DNA of 64,000 bases from Microbacterium maritypicum (GCF_008868125.1 NZ_WAAQ01000002.1:620001-684000), one strand, 5' to 3'. Shown: positions 44,541 to 52,326, counted from the stretch's first letter. Numbers and translations are program-made. The notes: generated from the letters alone by a model not told the origin.

Positions 44541-45534
44541 ACTCGTCCTCGTCGGCGCGTTGCACCGTGATGTCCCCGGCCGCTTCGAGCGCGCGGATCG
44601 TGCGGACGATCTCGGCTCTGGCCTCTTCGACCTGCGACACGCGCACGGGGCCGAGCGTGCGGGCCTCCTCGTCGAGGTTCTCCCTGTTGCGCTCGGAGAC
44701 GTTGCGGCGGATGAGGTCGGCGATCGGCTGGTGCGCGCCCTTCAGTGCCAGCGCGAGCGAGCGGATGTCCATGCCCCGCAGTACGCGCTGGGTGTCGCGG
44801 TCGTCGAGCTTGACGATGTCGGCGAAGGTGAACATGCGCGAGCGGATGTCCTCCGCGAGCGCGCTGTCCCTGTCTTCGATGCTCGCCAGCAGCGCCTTCT
44901 CGACCGTGGCTCCCGAACGGGCGATGATCTCGACCAGAGGCTCCACCCCGCCCAGCACCTCGGGGGTGTCGCGTGCGGCGAAGGTCCCGGTCCGAGCCTT
45001 GAGCGCATCGGCCACGATCGAGATCGCCTCCTGCGACGCAGTCCCCATCGTCGCGATCCCGTGGGCGACGTCGGTGCGCGTGGGGTCGGGAAGCGCGGCC
45101 AGGACCGCTGCGGCGCGGTCGGTCGGCAGGTGGGCGAGCACGAGGGCGACCGTCTGCGGGAGCTCGCCGTCCAGCAGCGTCGCCAGCTGCGCAGGGTCGG
45201 CGGAGCCGAGGAACTCGAAGGAGGAGTTCATCGAGGACGAACCGACCCTGCCCAGCACGGCAGCCGCGCGCTCGGCGCCGAACGTCGCCTCCAGCAGTCC
45301 CGCGGCGATGTCGCGGCCGCCACGGGCCGGTGGCAGGTGTCCGGAGGCGATCCGGTGGAACTGCCCGAGAGCCTGCGCGGTGGTCGCCGCATCCAGGTTC
45401 TGCAGGTCGATGATCTCGGCGGCGACGGCCTCCGCCTCGGACTCGGAGAGGTGCTTCATCACCTCGATGGCCTGTGCGCGATCGAGGTTCATGAGCACGA
45501 CGGCCGCCGTCTGCCGATCGGTCAGTCCGGTCAT
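44530..45534 (-). CDS. fliG: Flagellar motor switch protein FliG
   Basis: Protein of 334 residues with the FliF-binding N-domain (TDRQTAAVVLMNLDRAQAIEVMKHLSESE), an ARM-like middle with EHPQT-like ELPQTVALVLAHL, and a C-domain with charged torque helix (MFTFADIVKLDDRDTQRVLRGMD). Complete and normal in length. Confidence 0.96.
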   Translation of the reverse strand: MTGLTDRQTAAVVLMNLDRAQAIEVMKHLSESEAEAVAAEIIDLQNLDAATTAQALGQFHRIASGHLPPARGGRDIAAGLLEATFGAERAAAVLGRVGSSSMNSSFEFLGSADPAQLATLLDGELPQTVALVLAHLPTDRAAAVLAALPDPTRTDVAHGIATMGTASQEAISIVADALKARTGTFAARDTPEVLGGVEPLVEIIARSGATVEKALLASIEDRDSALAEDIRSRMFTFADIVKLDDRDTQRVLRGMDIRSLALALKGAHQPIADLIRRNVSERNRENLDEEARTLGPVRVSQVEEARAEIVRTIRALEAAGDITVQRADEDEYVY

Positions 45535-47153
45535 ACCTGCTGCCTGTCGTCGATGAGGGTGCGCAGCAGGTCGGCGGTGCGCTTCGGGTCCTGCCGGGTG
45601 AGGGAGTCGATCTCCGCGCGGCGGCGCTCGAGACTCACCTGCGCGGGCTCGGGCGCCGGCTCCGGTTCGGGGTCGGGTGCCGTCTCGAGGAACGCCAGCG
45701 GCGTGGTCGGCGACTGATCGATCGCCGCGGTCGCCCCGGCGTCGAGGGCGGAGAGCGCGGGCGGGCGGGCGCCGAAGAGCTGCTCGAACTCGCTGTCGGC
45801 GCTGCTGCGTCGGCGGGCACGCATGATCAGGGCGGCGAGGGCGGCGAGCAGCGGGATGGCGATCGCGGCGGCGATGATGAGGGTGTTCAGCAGCACGGCC
45901 TGGCGTTCGGCGCCCTCGGCGTCCTTCGCAGCCTGGAGGGCGGCCTGCGCCGCTTCGGAGCTGGTCTGGTTGAACGACACGAGCTCGACGGCGATCGAGT
46001 CGCCGCGGTCGGTGTCGATCCCGGCCGCGGTCTCGACGAGGTCGCTCAGCTGCGCCGTGCTCAGATCGCCGCCCGCCCCCGCATCGACCGCGACCGAGAC
46101 CGACTGACGAAGCAGGGATCCGGCCGGCGTGGAGGTGCTCTGCGTACTCTTGTTGACCGCGTTGGTCTTCGACGTCTCCGTGGATTCGGAGGTGCCGTCG
46201 CCGTCGGCCGACGGAACCGCGATGTTGTCGGGGCCGAGCACTCCGGCATTCGAGCTGGAGCCGTTCTGCGTGTCGGTCCTGGTCTGCTCGGTGAGCGGGG
46301 GAGCGCCCTCGGCCGGGGTGTAGGTCTCTTCGACGCGCTCGTTGACGGAGTGGTCGATCTCGGCGACGACGGTCACCTTGGCGTTGCCCGGTCCGACGAC
46401 GGTGTCGAGCATCTGCTGCACGTTCGCTGTCACGCGCGCCTCGTAGTCGCTCGCCTGCTGGTCGATGCCGCCGGTGGTCCCGACTCCCGCGGCCGAGAGG
46501 GTCTGACCGCTCTGGTCCACGACGGCGACGTTCTCCGGCTTCATGCCGCTCACCGCTGCGGAGGTCAGGTGCACGATCGCCTCGACCTGCTTCGGCGAGA
46601 GCGTCGAGCTGCCGGAGGTCTCCACGAACACGGAGGCGGTGGGGTCGACGGTCTCCGAGACGAAGACGCTCTCCTCGGGGATCGCGAGCTGGACCGATGC
46701 CGCCGTCACGCCCTTGATCGATGAGATCGTCGCGGCGAGTTCCCCCTCGATCGCGCGCTTGAAGGTCACGGACTGCTGGAACTCGCTCGTGGTGACGCCC
46801 ATCTTGTCCAGCAGCGAGTAGCCGCCGGAGCTGCTGCCGGGGAGCCCTGCCGACGCGGCGGCGAGTCGCTGGTCGTAGACGTCCTTCTCCGGGACGAGCA
46901 CCGTCGCACCGCCGTCGGCCAGCTCGTAGGGCACCGACGAGGACCGCAGCTGCTCGACCACGGCATTCGCATCCGAGGCGCTCATCCCGGAGAACAGCGG
47001 CGTGTACGTCGGGCGGCTGAGCCAGCTGGAGAGGGCGACGATCCCGAGCGCGAGCACGGCGACGCCGATGATGGCGATCGTGCGCTGCGCGAGCGAGAAG
47101 CCCGCGATCACGCGCCCGATCCGCTGGAACACGTTGGTGACGGCCTGGGGCAT
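45531..47153 (-). CDS. fliF: Flagellar MS-ring protein FliF
   Basis: Protein of 540 residues. The first membrane helix lies at ~22-45 (TIAIIGVAVLALGIVALSSWL), followed by the ring-building motif YTPLFSGMSASDANAVVEQL. The second helix is at ~435-460, and the FliG-binding tail is near the C-terminus (LTRQDPKRTADLLRTLI). Confidence 0.96.
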   Translation of the reverse strand: MPQAVTNVFQRIGRVIAGFSLAQRTIAIIGVAVLALGIVALSSWLSRPTYTPLFSGMSASDANAVVEQLRSSSVPYELADGGATVLVPEKDVYDQRLAAASAGLPGSSSGGYSLLDKMGVTTSEFQQSVTFKRAIEGELAATISSIKGVTAASVQLAIPEESVFVSETVDPTASVFVETSGSSTLSPKQVEAIVHLTSAAVSGMKPENVAVVDQSGQTLSAAGVGTTGGIDQQASDYEARVTANVQQMLDTVVGPGNAKVTVVAEIDHSVNERVEETYTPAEGAPPLTEQTRTDTQNGSSSNAGVLGPDNIAVPSADGDGTSESTETSKTNAVNKSTQSTSTPAGSLLRQSVSVAVDAGAGGDLSTAQLSDLVETAAGIDTDRGDSIAVELVSFNQTSSEAAQAALQAAKDAEGAERQAVLLNTLIIAAAIAIPLLAALAALIMRARRRSSADSEFEQLFGARPPALSALDAGATAAIDQSPTTPLAFLETAPDPEPEPAPEPAQVSLERRRAEIDSLTRQDPKRTADLLRTLIDDRQQV

Positions 47154-47458
47154 CAGGCTTGCATCCGCATGATCTCGTTGAACGCGTCGACGCCCTTGTT
47201 GCGCACGGCGGCGACGAGTTCGAGGGTGACGGCCGCGCGGGAGGACGCGATCATCGCGGAGTGGATGTCATCGAGGTCGCCGGTGACTGCGGCGACCTTG
47301 AGCGTGTCCGACTCGGACTGCAGCGACCGCAGCTCGTCGATGGCACCGGTGACGCTGCTCGCGAAGGCGGTGTCGTCGGTGGCCTTCGCCGATGCGGGGG
47401 CGGGCGCTGAGAGCGTGAACCCGGAGGAGATGGCTTCGATGCCGGCGAGTGAGGCCAT
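47153..47458 (-). CDS. fliE: Flagellar hook-basal body protein FliE
   Basis: Protein of 101 residues. The C-terminal half is the conserved rod-junction helix (IHSAMIASSRAAVTLELVAAVRNKGVDAFNEIMRMQ in pieces). It links the MS ring to the rod. It overlaps fliF and flgC by one base each (TGATG). Confidence 0.92.
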   Translation of the reverse strand: MASLAGIEAISSGFTLSAPAPASAKATDDTAFASSVTGAIDELRSLQSESDTLKVAAVTGDLDDIHSAMIASSRAAVTLELVAAVRNKGVDAFNEIMRMQA

Positions 47459-47850
47459 CAGCTGCGTCCGATCTGCAGGGCGGATTCGTAGGAGTTGCGT
47501 GCGCGGTCCACGATGGCCGCGCTGGCCTGGTAGCCGCGCTGGGCGAGGATGAGCTGGCTCATCTGGTCACCCAGATCGATATCGGGGTAGCGCACGTAGC
47601 CGTCCGCGTCCGCGAGGGGATGGTCGGGCTGGTGCACGAGGCGTCCCTGCGCGCTGCCCTGCGCGGTGCCGGCCACGTAGACGCCGGGCGACTGATCGCT
47701 CGTCTGGGCGAGGATGTACCGGGCACGGAACGCCGCACCGTCGCTCGGAGCGGCGGTGTTGATGTTGGCGATGTTGTCGCTGATGGCGTCGAGCCACTTG
47801 CGGTGCACCGTCAGTCCGGTGCCGGCGATGCCGATCGCATCGAAGGTCAT
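47458..47850 (-). CDS. flgC: Flagellar proximal rod protein FlgC
   Basis: Protein of 130 residues with the rod N-terminal helix (LTVHRKWLDAISDNIANINT) and the C-terminal helix (DLGDQMSQLILAQRGYQASAAIVDRARNSYESAL in pieces). GVYVAGT and VRYPDIDLG are typical of FlgC. Overlaps flgB by 4 bp. Confidence 0.93.
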   Translation of the reverse strand: MTFDAIGIAGTGLTVHRKWLDAISDNIANINTAAPSDGAAFRARYILAQTSDQSPGVYVAGTAQGSAQGRLVHQPDHPLADADGYVRYPDIDLGDQMSQLILAQRGYQASAAIVDRARNSYESALQIGRS

Positions 47851-48188
47851 GAGGTCCTCATCGCGGTGCGCATCGATGTGAACGAGCCGTTCACGGCCTG
47901 CGTCGCGAACTGGTAGCGCAGCATCGTGTCGATGCTGGAAAGCGTCTCGGTGTCGAGGTTGACGTTGTTGCCGTTCAGGCGCGTGGGCTCGAGCGAGGTG
48001 CCGACCGTCGCGCCGACCCGACCGTCGCCCGCATCGATCGAGCGTGCGAGCGCCTCTTCGAACTGCACACGCTTGGCGTGGTAGTTCGGAGTGTTGATGT
48101 TGGCGATGTTGTCGGAGATCGCGCGCTGGCGCTGCGCGAGGCCGTCGAGCGCGCTCGTCAGCGCGTTGATGGTCACAGAATCGAACAC
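47847..48188 (-). CDS. flgB: Flagellar proximal rod protein FlgB
   Basis: Protein of 113 residues with LDGLAQRQRAISDNIANINTPNYHAKRVQFE near the start. The GTG at 48188 (VFDSVTINALTSAL) follows GGGGAG at a good distance. It heads the operon running to flgE, with a sigma-28-type promoter and a candidate CsrA hairpin in its ~70-base leader. Confidence 0.9.
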   Translation of the reverse strand: MFDSVTINALTSALDGLAQRQRAISDNIANINTPNYHAKRVQFEEALARSIDAGDGRVGATVGTSLEPTRLNGNNVNLDTETLSSIDTMLRYQFATQAVNGSFTSMRTAMRTS

Positions 48189-48240
48189 GAACCGGCTCCC
48201 CGTGTGTGGCTGGTGTGGCCGATCCATGGCCGAGTCTTGC

Positions 48241-48255
48241 GAGCCATCCGTGCTC
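48241..48255 (-). promoter_or_regulatory. Candidate CsrA-binding hairpin in the flgB leader
   Basis: Minus strand: GAGC-ACGGATG-GCTC, with GGA in the loop, beginning eight bases after the -10 box. The core CACGGATGG is the same as in the fliC leader and resembles the CsrA consensus ACARGGAUGU. Confidence 0.55.
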
Positions 48256-48263
48256 TCCCTGCT

Positions 48264-48290
48264 CTATCGGCAGGATCTTCCGCGATGTTA
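48264..48290 (-). promoter_or_regulatory. Sigma-28-type promoter of the flgB-flgE operon
   Basis: Minus strand: TAAC (48290-48287), exactly 15 bases, GCCGATAG (48271-48264). It is identical in both boxes to the fliC and flgN promoters, and lies between the fliT-like gene and flgB. Confidence 0.8.
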
Positions 48291-48300
48291 GAGAGCGGTC

Positions 48301-48597
48301 TCACCCGTCGACGTCGAGATAGGCGGGCTCCTCCGGGCGGCGGGTGCTCGGGATCCGGCTCACGGCGCCCAGGTGCTGACGCAGGCCGTCGAGGTCGGCC
48401 CGTGTGCGCTCCATCGCCGCACGCTGGAGCTCGACGACGTGCCTGGCGCGGTCGGCGAGAGCGGCGGGCAGCGGTGTGGTCGGCGGGGTCCACGGGGCGA
48501 TGTCGGTGTCGGCAGCGGTGCCGGGGGCGGCGGCGAGGATCCGTCCGGCGTCCTGTTCGAGCCGGTCGAGCATCGCGGTCCACTCGTCGAGGCTCAC
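48301..48597 (-). CDS. Small flagellar protein, FliT-like by position
   Basis: Mostly helical protein of 98 residues (SLDEWTAMLDRLEQDAGRIL, LADRARHVVELQRAAMERTRADLDGLRQHLGAVSR in pieces). Sequence resemblance to FliT is weak. Its place directly after fliS, overlapping by 4 bp (GTGA), is where fliT chaperones occur. It could equally be an unrelated export chaperone. Confidence 0.6.
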   Translation of the reverse strand: MSLDEWTAMLDRLEQDAGRILAAAPGTAADTDIAPWTPPTTPLPAALADRARHVVELQRAAMERTRADLDGLRQHLGAVSRIPSTRRPEEPAYLDVDG

Positions 48598-48980
48598 GAT
48601 CGCGCCTCGGCGACAGTGCGGGCGGCCTCGTGCCACGCCTCCCGCAGCGGGGCGATGATCTCATGACAGGCGCGCGTGCGCTCGGGGTCGCGACCGATGT
48701 TCGCTCCGATGAGGGTCTGCGAGAGGAACACGTACAGCGAGCGCAGGCCGGCGCTGCCGCTCCACTCGTCGGTGAGCGATGACGACAGTTCCGAGACGAT
48801 CGCCTGTGCGTGCTGGAGCTGGGCGTTGGCCTCCTCCCAGTCCTCGGAGCGCTGTGCACTCTCCCCGCGCTCGATGTCGAGCAGGAGACGGTCGTAGAGC
48901 ATCGTCACCAGGCGCTCGGGCGGTGCGGACAGCACGGCGTCGTCGCGGTAGCGCTGTTGGGCACGCAGGGCGGCGTTCAT
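48594..48980 (-). CDS. fliS: Flagellin export chaperone FliS
   Basis: Helical protein of 128 residues with the FliS signature near the N-terminus (LRAQQRYRDDAVLSAPPERLVTMLYDRLLLDIERGE in pieces), binding the C-terminus of flagellin before export. The ATG at 48980 lies two bases after the fliD stop. Confidence 0.92.
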   Translation of the reverse strand: MNAALRAQQRYRDDAVLSAPPERLVTMLYDRLLLDIERGESAQRSEDWEEANAQLQHAQAIVSELSSSLTDEWSGSAGLRSLYVFLSQTLIGANIGRDPERTRACHEIIAPLREAWHEAARTVAEARS

Positions 48981-48982
48981 GC

Positions 48983-50371
48983 TCACTTCCCCGAGTTCGA
49001 GCTCGAGCCCGGCAGGGCGGCGATCTGCGACGACAGGTACGAGGACTGCGACTGCAGCTGCGACAGCATGACCTCGAGGCGCGCGTAGGTGCGCTCGAGG
49101 GTCGACTTGCGCTGCGCGAGACGCACGTCCCACCGCTCCATCTGCTCGCCGAGACCCTTGACCTCGCTCTCCTGCCCGGTGATGCGTGTGGTGAGCAGGC
49201 CGTCGTACTTGTCGGAGTAGACCTTCGAGGTGTCCTGCACACGCGAGGCGATGTCGGAGAACAACCCGGCGACGGCGTCCGGGTCCTTCGCGAGCGCCTC
49301 GGCGAACTTCTCCTCATCGAAGCTCAGCACGCCGTACATGTCGGTCGAGATGCCGATCGTCGAGGGGGAGACACCGTTCACCGGGTGCTGCACCGCGTCG
49401 GCGATGGCCGTTCGGAGCCCACGGACCGCGCTGTCGCCGGTGAAGACGCCCAGCGTGGTCTTGTCTCCCTGCTTGGCGGCGACGGTGGCCTTCGAGCCGT
49501 TGTCGATGCGGGTCAGGATGTCCTTGACCGCGGCGATGAAGTCGGCGGAGGCCTTGGTGCGCGCAGCGGTGTCGACCGCGACGCCGATGGTGACGGGGGC
49601 GGTCGAGACAGCGGAGACGGTCACGTCGACACCGTCGAACAGGTCGGTGAAGGTGTTGCTCGATGAGGTCAGCACCTGCTCGGCGCTGGTGCCGGCCCAC
49701 AGCCGCACCTGGGCGTCGGCGCCGACATCGATCACGGCTGCTCCCGCTTCGGTGGAGATGTCGGAGGCGGTGCCCGCCGCGACGGCGGCGATGTCTGCGC
49801 TGTAGGCGCGGAACTGTCCGGCTTCTCCGGAATCGGCGGCGCGCAGTTGCAGGCGGTGCTGCATGTTCCCGGCAGCATCGCGCCCGGCGGGAACGGCGGT
49901 GGCGACGATCCCGAAGCCGGCTTCGTTCACCGCACGTGCGACGTCCTGCATCGAGGAGGAGTCAGCCGTCACCTGCCGGCGCTCGCCTTTCGCGTTCTCC
50001 AGGGTGATCACGGGAGGGTCTGCGGGCCAGCCGGTGGAGACGGCGGAGACGATGGTGTGGTTCTTGGCGACCTTGTCGACGACGATGTCGGCGGAGAGCG
50101 CAGCGGCGCCGGTGCGGGTGGCGACGGTGACGGTGGGGGACGACGACGTGGTCGTGAAGCGGGCCAGCCCGTCGCGCGTCGCGGCCTTCTCTGCAGCCGT
50201 GGCGAGGTTCTGCACCGCGGTGTTCAGCGTCCGGAGCTGGGTGACGACGCCGTTCTTGTCGTCCATCTTCGCCTTGAGCAGCGAACGGGGGATGGCCGCG
50301 ACATCCATCAGCGCCTTGATGACCTCGGTGGTCTTCAGGCCGGAGACGAGTCCGTCGAGTGAGAGGGACAT
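48983..50371 (-). CDS. fliD: Flagellar cap protein FliD
   Basis: Protein of 462 residues. The N-terminus LDGLVSGLKTTEVIKALMDVA is the FliD_N signature, and the C-terminal coiled coil LGEQMERWDVRLAQRKSTLERTYARLEVMLSQLQSQSSYLSSQI in pieces is typical. It caps the filament and lets flagellin fold at the tip. GGAAAGG precedes the ATG. It has no sigma-28 box of its own and may rely on readthrough from fliC. Confidence 0.94.
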   Translation of the reverse strand: MSLSLDGLVSGLKTTEVIKALMDVAAIPRSLLKAKMDDKNGVVTQLRTLNTAVQNLATAAEKAATRDGLARFTTTSSSPTVTVATRTGAAALSADIVVDKVAKNHTIVSAVSTGWPADPPVITLENAKGERRQVTADSSSMQDVARAVNEAGFGIVATAVPAGRDAAGNMQHRLQLRAADSGEAGQFRAYSADIAAVAAGTASDISTEAGAAVIDVGADAQVRLWAGTSAEQVLTSSSNTFTDLFDGVDVTVSAVSTAPVTIGVAVDTAARTKASADFIAAVKDILTRIDNGSKATVAAKQGDKTTLGVFTGDSAVRGLRTAIADAVQHPVNGVSPSTIGISTDMYGVLSFDEEKFAEALAKDPDAVAGLFSDIASRVQDTSKVYSDKYDGLLTTRITGQESEVKGLGEQMERWDVRLAQRKSTLERTYARLEVMLSQLQSQSSYLSSQIAALPGSSSNSGK

Positions 50372-50398
50372 GATCGCCTTTCCGTGTCGGGGGCGGAC

Positions 50399-50430
50399 AG
50401 GGTCCGGGCGCCGGTGGGCGCCCGGACCCT
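50399..50430 (-). terminator. Hairpin after the flagellin gene
   Basis: A perfect 13-bp stem (AGGGTCCGGGCGC and complement) with a 6-base loop lies 11 bases after the fliC stop. It would make fliC mostly monocistronic, with limited readthrough into fliD-fliS. Confidence 0.8.
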
Positions 50431-50440
50431 ATGGCGTGGT

Positions 50441-51271
50441 TCAGCGCAGGAGCTGGAGAACGCCCTGGTTGGCCTGGTTGGCCTGGGCCAGCATCGCCGT
50501 ACCTGCCTGGGACAGGATGTTCTTCGACGTGAACTTGACCATCTCGGACGCCATGTCGGTGTCGCGGATCCGGCTCTCGGCGGCGGCGAGGTTCTCCGCC
50601 GACACGTTGAGGCTGTTGATGGTCGACTCGAAGCGGTTCTGCAGCGCACCGTAGCCGGCACGTGCGGTCGAGACCGCCTGGATCTGCGTGTCGATACCGG
50701 CCAGCGCGGTGCCGTACGTCGCTGCGTCCGTCATGGTCGCCGCGAGCGTCTTGATGTCGGCACCGAGGGTGGCGAAGTCGGTCAGGGCGACCGAGATCTG
50801 GTCCTCGGCGGCGACGGAGCCCGCACCGACCTGGAACGTCAGCGTGTCGCCGCCCGAGAGCAGCTTGATGCCGTTGAAGTTCGTGCTGCCGGCGATCCGG
50901 GTGAGCTCATCACCGAGGGTGTTGATCTCCTTCTGGATCGCGTCGCGCGACTTCGCGTTGTTCGAGTCGTTCGCACCCTGAGCGGTCAGGTCGCGAACGC
51001 GCTGCAGGATCGAGTGGACCTCGGTCAGGGCGCCTTCCGCGGTCTGGATGACCGAGATGCCGTCCTGGGCGTTGCGTGCCGCGACGTTCAGACCGTTGAC
51101 CTGCGAGCGCAGGCCCTCGGAGATCGCGAGGCCCGCCGCGTCGTCGGCCGCGCGGTTGATGCGGAAGCCGCTGGAGAGCTTCTCGAGCGACTTCGACACG
51201 TCGTTCTGCGTGTTGGACAGGTTGCGGTAGGCGTTGAGTGCCGACACGTTCGTGCTGATCTGCATACCCAT
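50441..51271 (-). CDS. fliC: Flagellin
   Basis: Protein of 276 residues. The N-terminal D0/D1 is canonical (MQISTNVSALNAYRNLSNTQ, LEKLSSGFRINRAADDAAGLAISE), as is the C-terminal D1/D0 (AAESRIRDTDMASEMVKFTSKNIL, ending QGVLQLLR). The middle is only ~70 residues, so outer D2/D3 domains are nearly absent, as in Bacillus Hag. The ATG at 51271 has GGAGGAG seven bases upstream. This site also offers a second CsrA GGA. Confidence 0.97.
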   Translation of the reverse strand: MGMQISTNVSALNAYRNLSNTQNDVSKSLEKLSSGFRINRAADDAAGLAISEGLRSQVNGLNVAARNAQDGISVIQTAEGALTEVHSILQRVRDLTAQGANDSNNAKSRDAIQKEINTLGDELTRIAGSTNFNGIKLLSGGDTLTFQVGAGSVAAEDQISVALTDFATLGADIKTLAATMTDAATYGTALAGIDTQIQAVSTARAGYGALQNRFESTINSLNVSAENLAAAESRIRDTDMASEMVKFTSKNILSQAGTAMLAQANQANQGVLQLLR

Positions 51272-51278
51272 AAGGGTT

Positions 51279-51323
51279 CTCCTCCGTGAATGGTGTTGTG
51301 CGGGAGACCATCCGTGGTCTCCC
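51279..51323 (-). promoter_or_regulatory. Flagellin leader with CsrA-type hairpin and GGA-containing ribosome-binding site
   Basis: Minus strand: an 8-bp stem GGGAGACC/GGTCTCCC (51323-51302) presents the loop ACGGAT, followed about 16 bases later by ACGGAGGAG (51287-51279) covering the Shine-Dalgarno site. Two GGA sites, one in a hairpin loop and one at the ribosome-binding site, match how CsrA represses hag in Bacillus subtilis. Confidence 0.7.
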
Positions 51324-51331
51324 GGTCACAC

Positions 51332-51358
51332 CTATCGGCGGAGAGTGCGCTCGCGTTA
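51332..51358 (-). promoter_or_regulatory. Sigma-28-type promoter of fliC
   Basis: Minus strand: TAAC (51358-51355), 15 bases, GCCGATAG (51339-51332), against the FliA/WhiG consensus TAAA-N15-GCCGATAA. The predicted transcript begins within a few bases of the CsrA-type hairpin. Confidence 0.85.
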
Positions 51359-51380
51359 GCCGTCCGCGCGGGGAATCGGT

Positions 51381-52181
51381 TCAGACGGCGGCCGATTCTC
51401 GGAAGGCGCCGGCGATCCGGGAACCGGCGCCGTCGGCGATCCGGGTGAAGTACGCCTCGCGGGCGGCGAGGGAGACCCGGGTCGTGGCAGCCGGTGTCGA
51501 GCCCTCGGCGAAGTATCGATCCAGGGCGTCGCGCAGGAGTCGGATCGCCTCCGAACGCTGCTGCGACACCGCGGAGTGCGTCACCCCCAGCTCCTCGGCG
51601 ATCTCCTTGACGGGGCGTTCGTCGAAGTAGACGGCCAGCACGATGCGGCGCATGCGCTCGGGAAGGGCGGCGACGGCCTGTTCGAGCACTTCGCGCCGTT
51701 CGCCGACCAGTGCCGATTCCTCGGGGAGGGGGATCTCCGCGGCGACATCACGTGCCGAAGGCTCATCGAGCGTCGTCAGGGTCCTGGCGGCATCGCCGAG
51801 CGCTTCGATCACGACGTCCTTCGGCACGCCCATCGCCGTGGCGACCTCGGCGGCCGTCGCCGTCCTGCCGAAGCCGGCGGTCAGGGCGTCGCGCACGGCG
51901 ACGGTCTCCTTGATGCGCTTGCGGATGCCGCGCGACGCCCAGTCCATCGAGCGCATCTCGTCGGCGAAAGCCCCGAGGATGCGGCGACGGGCGTAGGCGC
52001 CGAAGGGCACGCCGAGTTCGGGGTCGAAGGCTTCGGCGGCGGTCACGAGCGCGAGGGCTCCGACGGCGGCGAGTTCGTCGCGGGGGATGTGGGTGGCTCG
52101 GGAGTGGGTCTCGGCGGCGAGGTATCCGACCAGAGGGAGGTTGCTCTCGATGAGCAGATTGCGCTCAGCGCGCGACGACAT
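51381..52181 (-). CDS. fliA: Sigma-28 factor FliA (FliA/WhiG family)
   Basis: Protein of 266 residues. Region 2 is seen at LPLVGYLAAET...ARRRILGAFADEMRSMDWASRGIRKR, where DxxRxxDWxxR-type wording marks FliA/WhiG sigmas. Region 3 is KETVAVRDALTAGFGRTATAAEVATAMG, and region 4 is LPERMRRIVLAVYFDERPVKEIAEELGVTHSAVSQQRSEAIRLLR in pieces. The ATG at 52181 gives the usual length. No flgM (anti-sigma-28) gene is nearby. Confidence 0.94.
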   Translation of the reverse strand: MSSRAERNLLIESNLPLVGYLAAETHSRATHIPRDELAAVGALALVTAAEAFDPELGVPFGAYARRRILGAFADEMRSMDWASRGIRKRIKETVAVRDALTAGFGRTATAAEVATAMGVPKDVVIEALGDAARTLTTLDEPSARDVAAEIPLPEESALVGERREVLEQAVAALPERMRRIVLAVYFDERPVKEIAEELGVTHSAVSQQRSEAIRLLRDALDRYFAEGSTPAATTRVSLAAREAYFTRIADGAGSRIAGAFRESAAV

Positions 52182-52243
52182 GGGGGATGATCCACCTCTC
52201 TGGATGCACTCCGGAAGTTCCAAGGAGAAGGACAGATGCATAT

Positions 52244-52260
52244 ATCACACTTATTGTGAT
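52244..52260. promoter_or_regulatory. Inverted repeat ATCACA-N5-TGTGAT upstream of fliA
   Basis: A 6-bp inverted repeat lies 63 bp upstream of the fliA start and 40 bp upstream of the flgN promoter, in an AT-rich patch (GCATATATCACACTTATTGTGAT). The half-sites are inverted relative to CRP/GlxR sites (TGTGA-N6-TCACA), so it is not a standard site for those. It could bind an unknown regulator of flagellar entry. Confidence 0.4.
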
Positions 52261-52280
52261 CTGTACATGGGGAGAACTGC

Positions 52281-52307
52281 CCATCGCCGTTCCACATAGT
52301 AACGTTA
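52281..52307 (-). promoter_or_regulatory. Weak sigma-28-like promoter facing fliA
   Basis: Minus strand: TAAC (52307-52304), 15 bases, GGCGATGG (52288-52281), two mismatches to GCCGATAG. Its -35 shares the palindrome TAACGTTA with the opposite flgN promoter. If real, fliA is autoregulated. Confidence 0.35.
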
Positions 52308-52326
52308 GGCGAGCGCTGGCCGATAG
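52300..52326 (+). promoter_or_regulatory. Sigma-28-type promoter of flgN-flgK-flgL-fliW
   Basis: TAAC (52300-52303), exactly 15 bases, GCCGATAG (52319-52326), identical to the fliC and flgB boxes. It gives a leader of about 45 bases to flgN. Confidence 0.8.

Noticed and set aside
52244..52260. ATCACA-N5-TGTGAT as a CRP/GlxR site
   Set aside because: CRP-type sites read TGTGA-N6-TCACA. Here the half-sites are in the opposite order, so I list it only as an unassigned inverted repeat.
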